From: Thermoplasmatota archaeon
GTDB lineage: Archaea > Thermoplasmatota > E2 > DHVEG-1
Direction of reading: 5' to 3'
DNA length: 5,965 nucleotides
Assembly: GCA_030605515.1 (NCBI GenBank)
Contig: JAUWIE010000054.1
Coordinates: forward strand, 1-5,965
Within the stretch, counting starts at the first letter, position 1. Each line of letters opens with the position of its first letter. The translations under genes were made by a program, and so were the position numbers. Under the pieces are notes generated by a model. That model had not been told where the DNA came from. It saw only the letters and a program-made list of their open reading frames with translations, and did no database searches. Below, in pieces: positions 4,984 through 5,965 of the stretch.

Positions 4984-5829
4984 TCATCTTTTCTTCGATT
5001 CAACTTCAATATCTTCATTAATATCAATCAGTTTTTTTGCAAGATCAACATAATGATTAATATCTGTTTTTAAATTGATAACAAGTTTAGCACCATCAGG
5101 AGATCCACCACCATGCATACAACCAGGAACCCCAGCACCAATTGTTAACCATTCAATAAAACGCGCAATTTTTGCTCGTGATTCACCACTGCAATTCGCG
5201 CTTAAATATTTCATTAATAGCTTACCATATTTTGGATTATTTATATCCTGACAAGAAGGAAGACACCCAGTTTCTGCGATTCCCCCAGATATATCCTGAG
5301 CGATTCTTTTTGTCTCATATGGTAATGTTGCGACATGTACTTTATTTACATTTGATAGTAATGCATCTGGTATCCATACACCAGATGGATGTTTTTTTCC
5401 TTGAATACTAGCCGCAATGCCCATTCCAAACGTTGTCTCATTGTTTATAATCATCTGTGTTATCTTATCTCTAAAAGTTTTTTCAGATAGACCATTTGCA
5501 CGTGCCATTAACACAGATGCACCTATCATAACATCTCCCTGACCTGCTACACATCCACCAATAGCAGACCGATATGGTGCAATAAAATTCATCACAGCTG
5601 GTAGAGTATATTTGTATTCCCCACACATAAACACACGATTTTTAGGGATAAATACATCTTCAAACAATAAATAAGCCTGGGTGATACCACCTTTATCAAC
5701 AGGTATATCATATCCACTTTCTTGCTCTCTTGTATCACTTGGTCGCCTTGTCTCAACAATAGTTAAATTATCAATATCTCTAGGTATTGCAAAGGAAACC
5801 GCATAATCCTTATCTGGTTCCTTGTAACC
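4984..5829 (-). pseudogene. abfD: 4-hydroxybutyryl-CoA dehydratase family, C-terminal fragment, interrupted
   Basis: 281 codons that match the C-terminal half or more of AbfD-type flavo-iron-sulfur dehydratases (4-hydroxybutyryl-CoA to crotonyl-CoA; usual length about 480-510 aa). Recognisable blocks are DKDYAVSFAIP near the break, FEDVFIPKNRVFMCGEY, GGCVAGQGDVMIGA, NNETTFGMGIAA and MHGGGSPDGAKL. The frame is open only to the TGA at 5836-5838. The N-terminal part, including the region of the two Cys cluster ligands of the clostridial enzyme, is absent. Sequence beyond 5829 does not resemble AbfD, so the gene is interrupted rather than frameshifted. In the retained part, the cluster Cys is present (GGC, codon 5551-5553), but the position of the expected His ligand reads Tyr (PYRSAIGGC, codon 5572-5574). 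This suggests a divergent paralogue of the type-2 kind. A TTG at 5667 has no ribosome binding site and is unlikely to be a start. The fragment should not be active. Confidence 0.8.
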
Positions 5830-5834
5830 TGACT

Positions 5835-5864
5835 TTCAGGGCGTTATGGGCTACACGCCCTGAA
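5835..5864 (-). repeat. Hairpin with 10-bp arms at the abfD break
   Basis: TTCAGGGCGT (5835-5844) and ACGCCCTGAA (5855-5864) are perfect complements around a 10-nt loop. The stem is much richer in G+C than its surroundings. The stop codon of the upstream ORF (5851-5853) lies in the loop and a second in-frame stop (5836-5838) lies in the stem. In IS200/IS605 elements such a hairpin is where the transposase binds, and it forms part of the guide RNA scaffold. Confidence 0.6.
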
Positions 5865-5964
5865 TAAGCTTATCTTCAAACCCTAACTTCTTGAAAATAT
5901 CCTTTTGTTCCTTTGTGAGAATAGTGGTTTTATCAATTTTCTCCTCTCCAAAAACAAGAGAGGT
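5851..5964 (-). CDS. C-terminal end of an unrecognised ORF (possibly tnpB)
   Basis: The final 37 codons of an ORF that enters from the right edge (TSLVFGEEKIDKTTILTKEQ, then a segment ending FEDKLIQGV) and ends at TAG 5851-5853 inside the hairpin. It is Lys/Glu-rich and probably helical. It happens to share the abfD frame but does not resemble any part of AbfD. If the adjoining hairpin is an IS200/IS605 right end, this would be the variable tail of TnpB, but no TnpB motif falls inside the window. It could equally be an unrelated gene end. Confidence 0.35.
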   Translation of the reverse strand, partial: TSLVFGEEKIDKTTILTKEQKDIFKKLGFEDKLIQGV

Positions 5965-5965
5965 T

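Larger units (their letters stand above)
5830..5965 (-). mobile_element. Putative right end of an IS200/IS605-type element, partial
   Basis: This stretch splits abfD. Read on the minus strand it contains the end of an ORF, then a hairpin with 10-bp arms and AAGTCA, and abfD resumes immediately after. A subterminal hairpin followed by GTCA or TCA, with the transposon ORF ending inside the hairpin, is the usual right-end layout of IS200/IS605 (TnpB-carrying) elements. These insert without target duplication or terminal inverted repeats. The rest of the element would lie beyond the window edge. The transposase-associated protein itself cannot be recognised from the 37 residues visible, so a different mobile element, or a rearrangement, remains possible. 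Confidence 0.4.

Noticed and set aside
5172..5411. 79-codon plus-strand ORF within abfD
   Set aside because: It is antisense to strongly conserved AbfD sequence and has no start signals.
4984..5667. A 227-aa protein starting at TTG 5667 as a complete gene
   Set aside because: Family-like AbfD sequence continues in frame upstream to about 5829, so the TTG is an internal Leu codon, not a start.
5835..5864. The hairpin as a simple frameshift or readthrough site within an intact abfD
   Set aside because: Sequence upstream of it does not resemble AbfD although it shares the frame, and two stop codons intervene.
1..5965. CRISPR array or tandem repeats
   Set aside because: No regularly spaced direct repeats of useful length are seen in any spacer.

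Overview
The window is AT-rich and most likely from an archaeon. Several starts have TATA/BRE-like boxes about 25-35 nt upstream (TTTATATA at 306-313; a minus-strand box at 3511-3519). Others have Shine-Dalgarno sequences matching an archaeal 16S tail (AAGGTGAT at 363-370; GGTGAT before the acyl-CoA dehydrogenase). The lineage cannot be fixed from this sequence; uncultured acid- or peptide-fermenting archaea that carry beta-oxidation-type genes would fit.

Layout. Positions 1-511, plus strand: two very small ORFs (36 and 44 codons). The second has a good promoter, a 5' hairpin and a strong ribosome binding site. Positions 512-650: AT-rich convergent spacer with terminator-like U-tracts for both strands. 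Positions 651-4682, minus strand: three closely spaced genes, transcribed in the order metal-type permease (YHS domain plus DUF318/ArsP-like permease), acyl-CoA dehydrogenase, AMP-forming medium-chain-type acyl-CoA synthetase. Positions 4683-4983: a non-coding spacer unusually rich in structure. It holds a dyad over the permease start, a long imperfect hairpin of about 26 bp (4748-4855), and a perfect 22-bp palindrome (4938-4959) with a competing upstream hairpin. Positions 4984-5829, minus strand: the C-terminal 281 codons of a 4-hydroxybutyryl-CoA dehydratase (AbfD) family gene. Positions 5830-5965: foreign-looking sequence that interrupts abfD, made of a 10-bp-arm hairpin followed by GTCA and the end of another ORF. 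This is best explained as the right end of an IS200/IS605-type element, though that is inference.

How the genes fit together. The synthetase makes acyl-CoA from a free acid and the dehydrogenase makes the 2,3-enoyl-CoA. An intact AbfD would feed 4-hydroxybutyryl-CoA into crotonyl-CoA, the product of butyryl-CoA dehydrogenation. The region therefore looks like short/medium-chain acyl-CoA metabolism, with an unrelated metal or metalloid permease beside it. The abfD copy appears broken and also lacks the expected His iron ligand, so it was probably a divergent paralogue even before interruption.

The most interesting parts are the structured spacer 4683-4983, a possible unrecognised structured RNA or regulatory leader, and the abfD/insertion junction.
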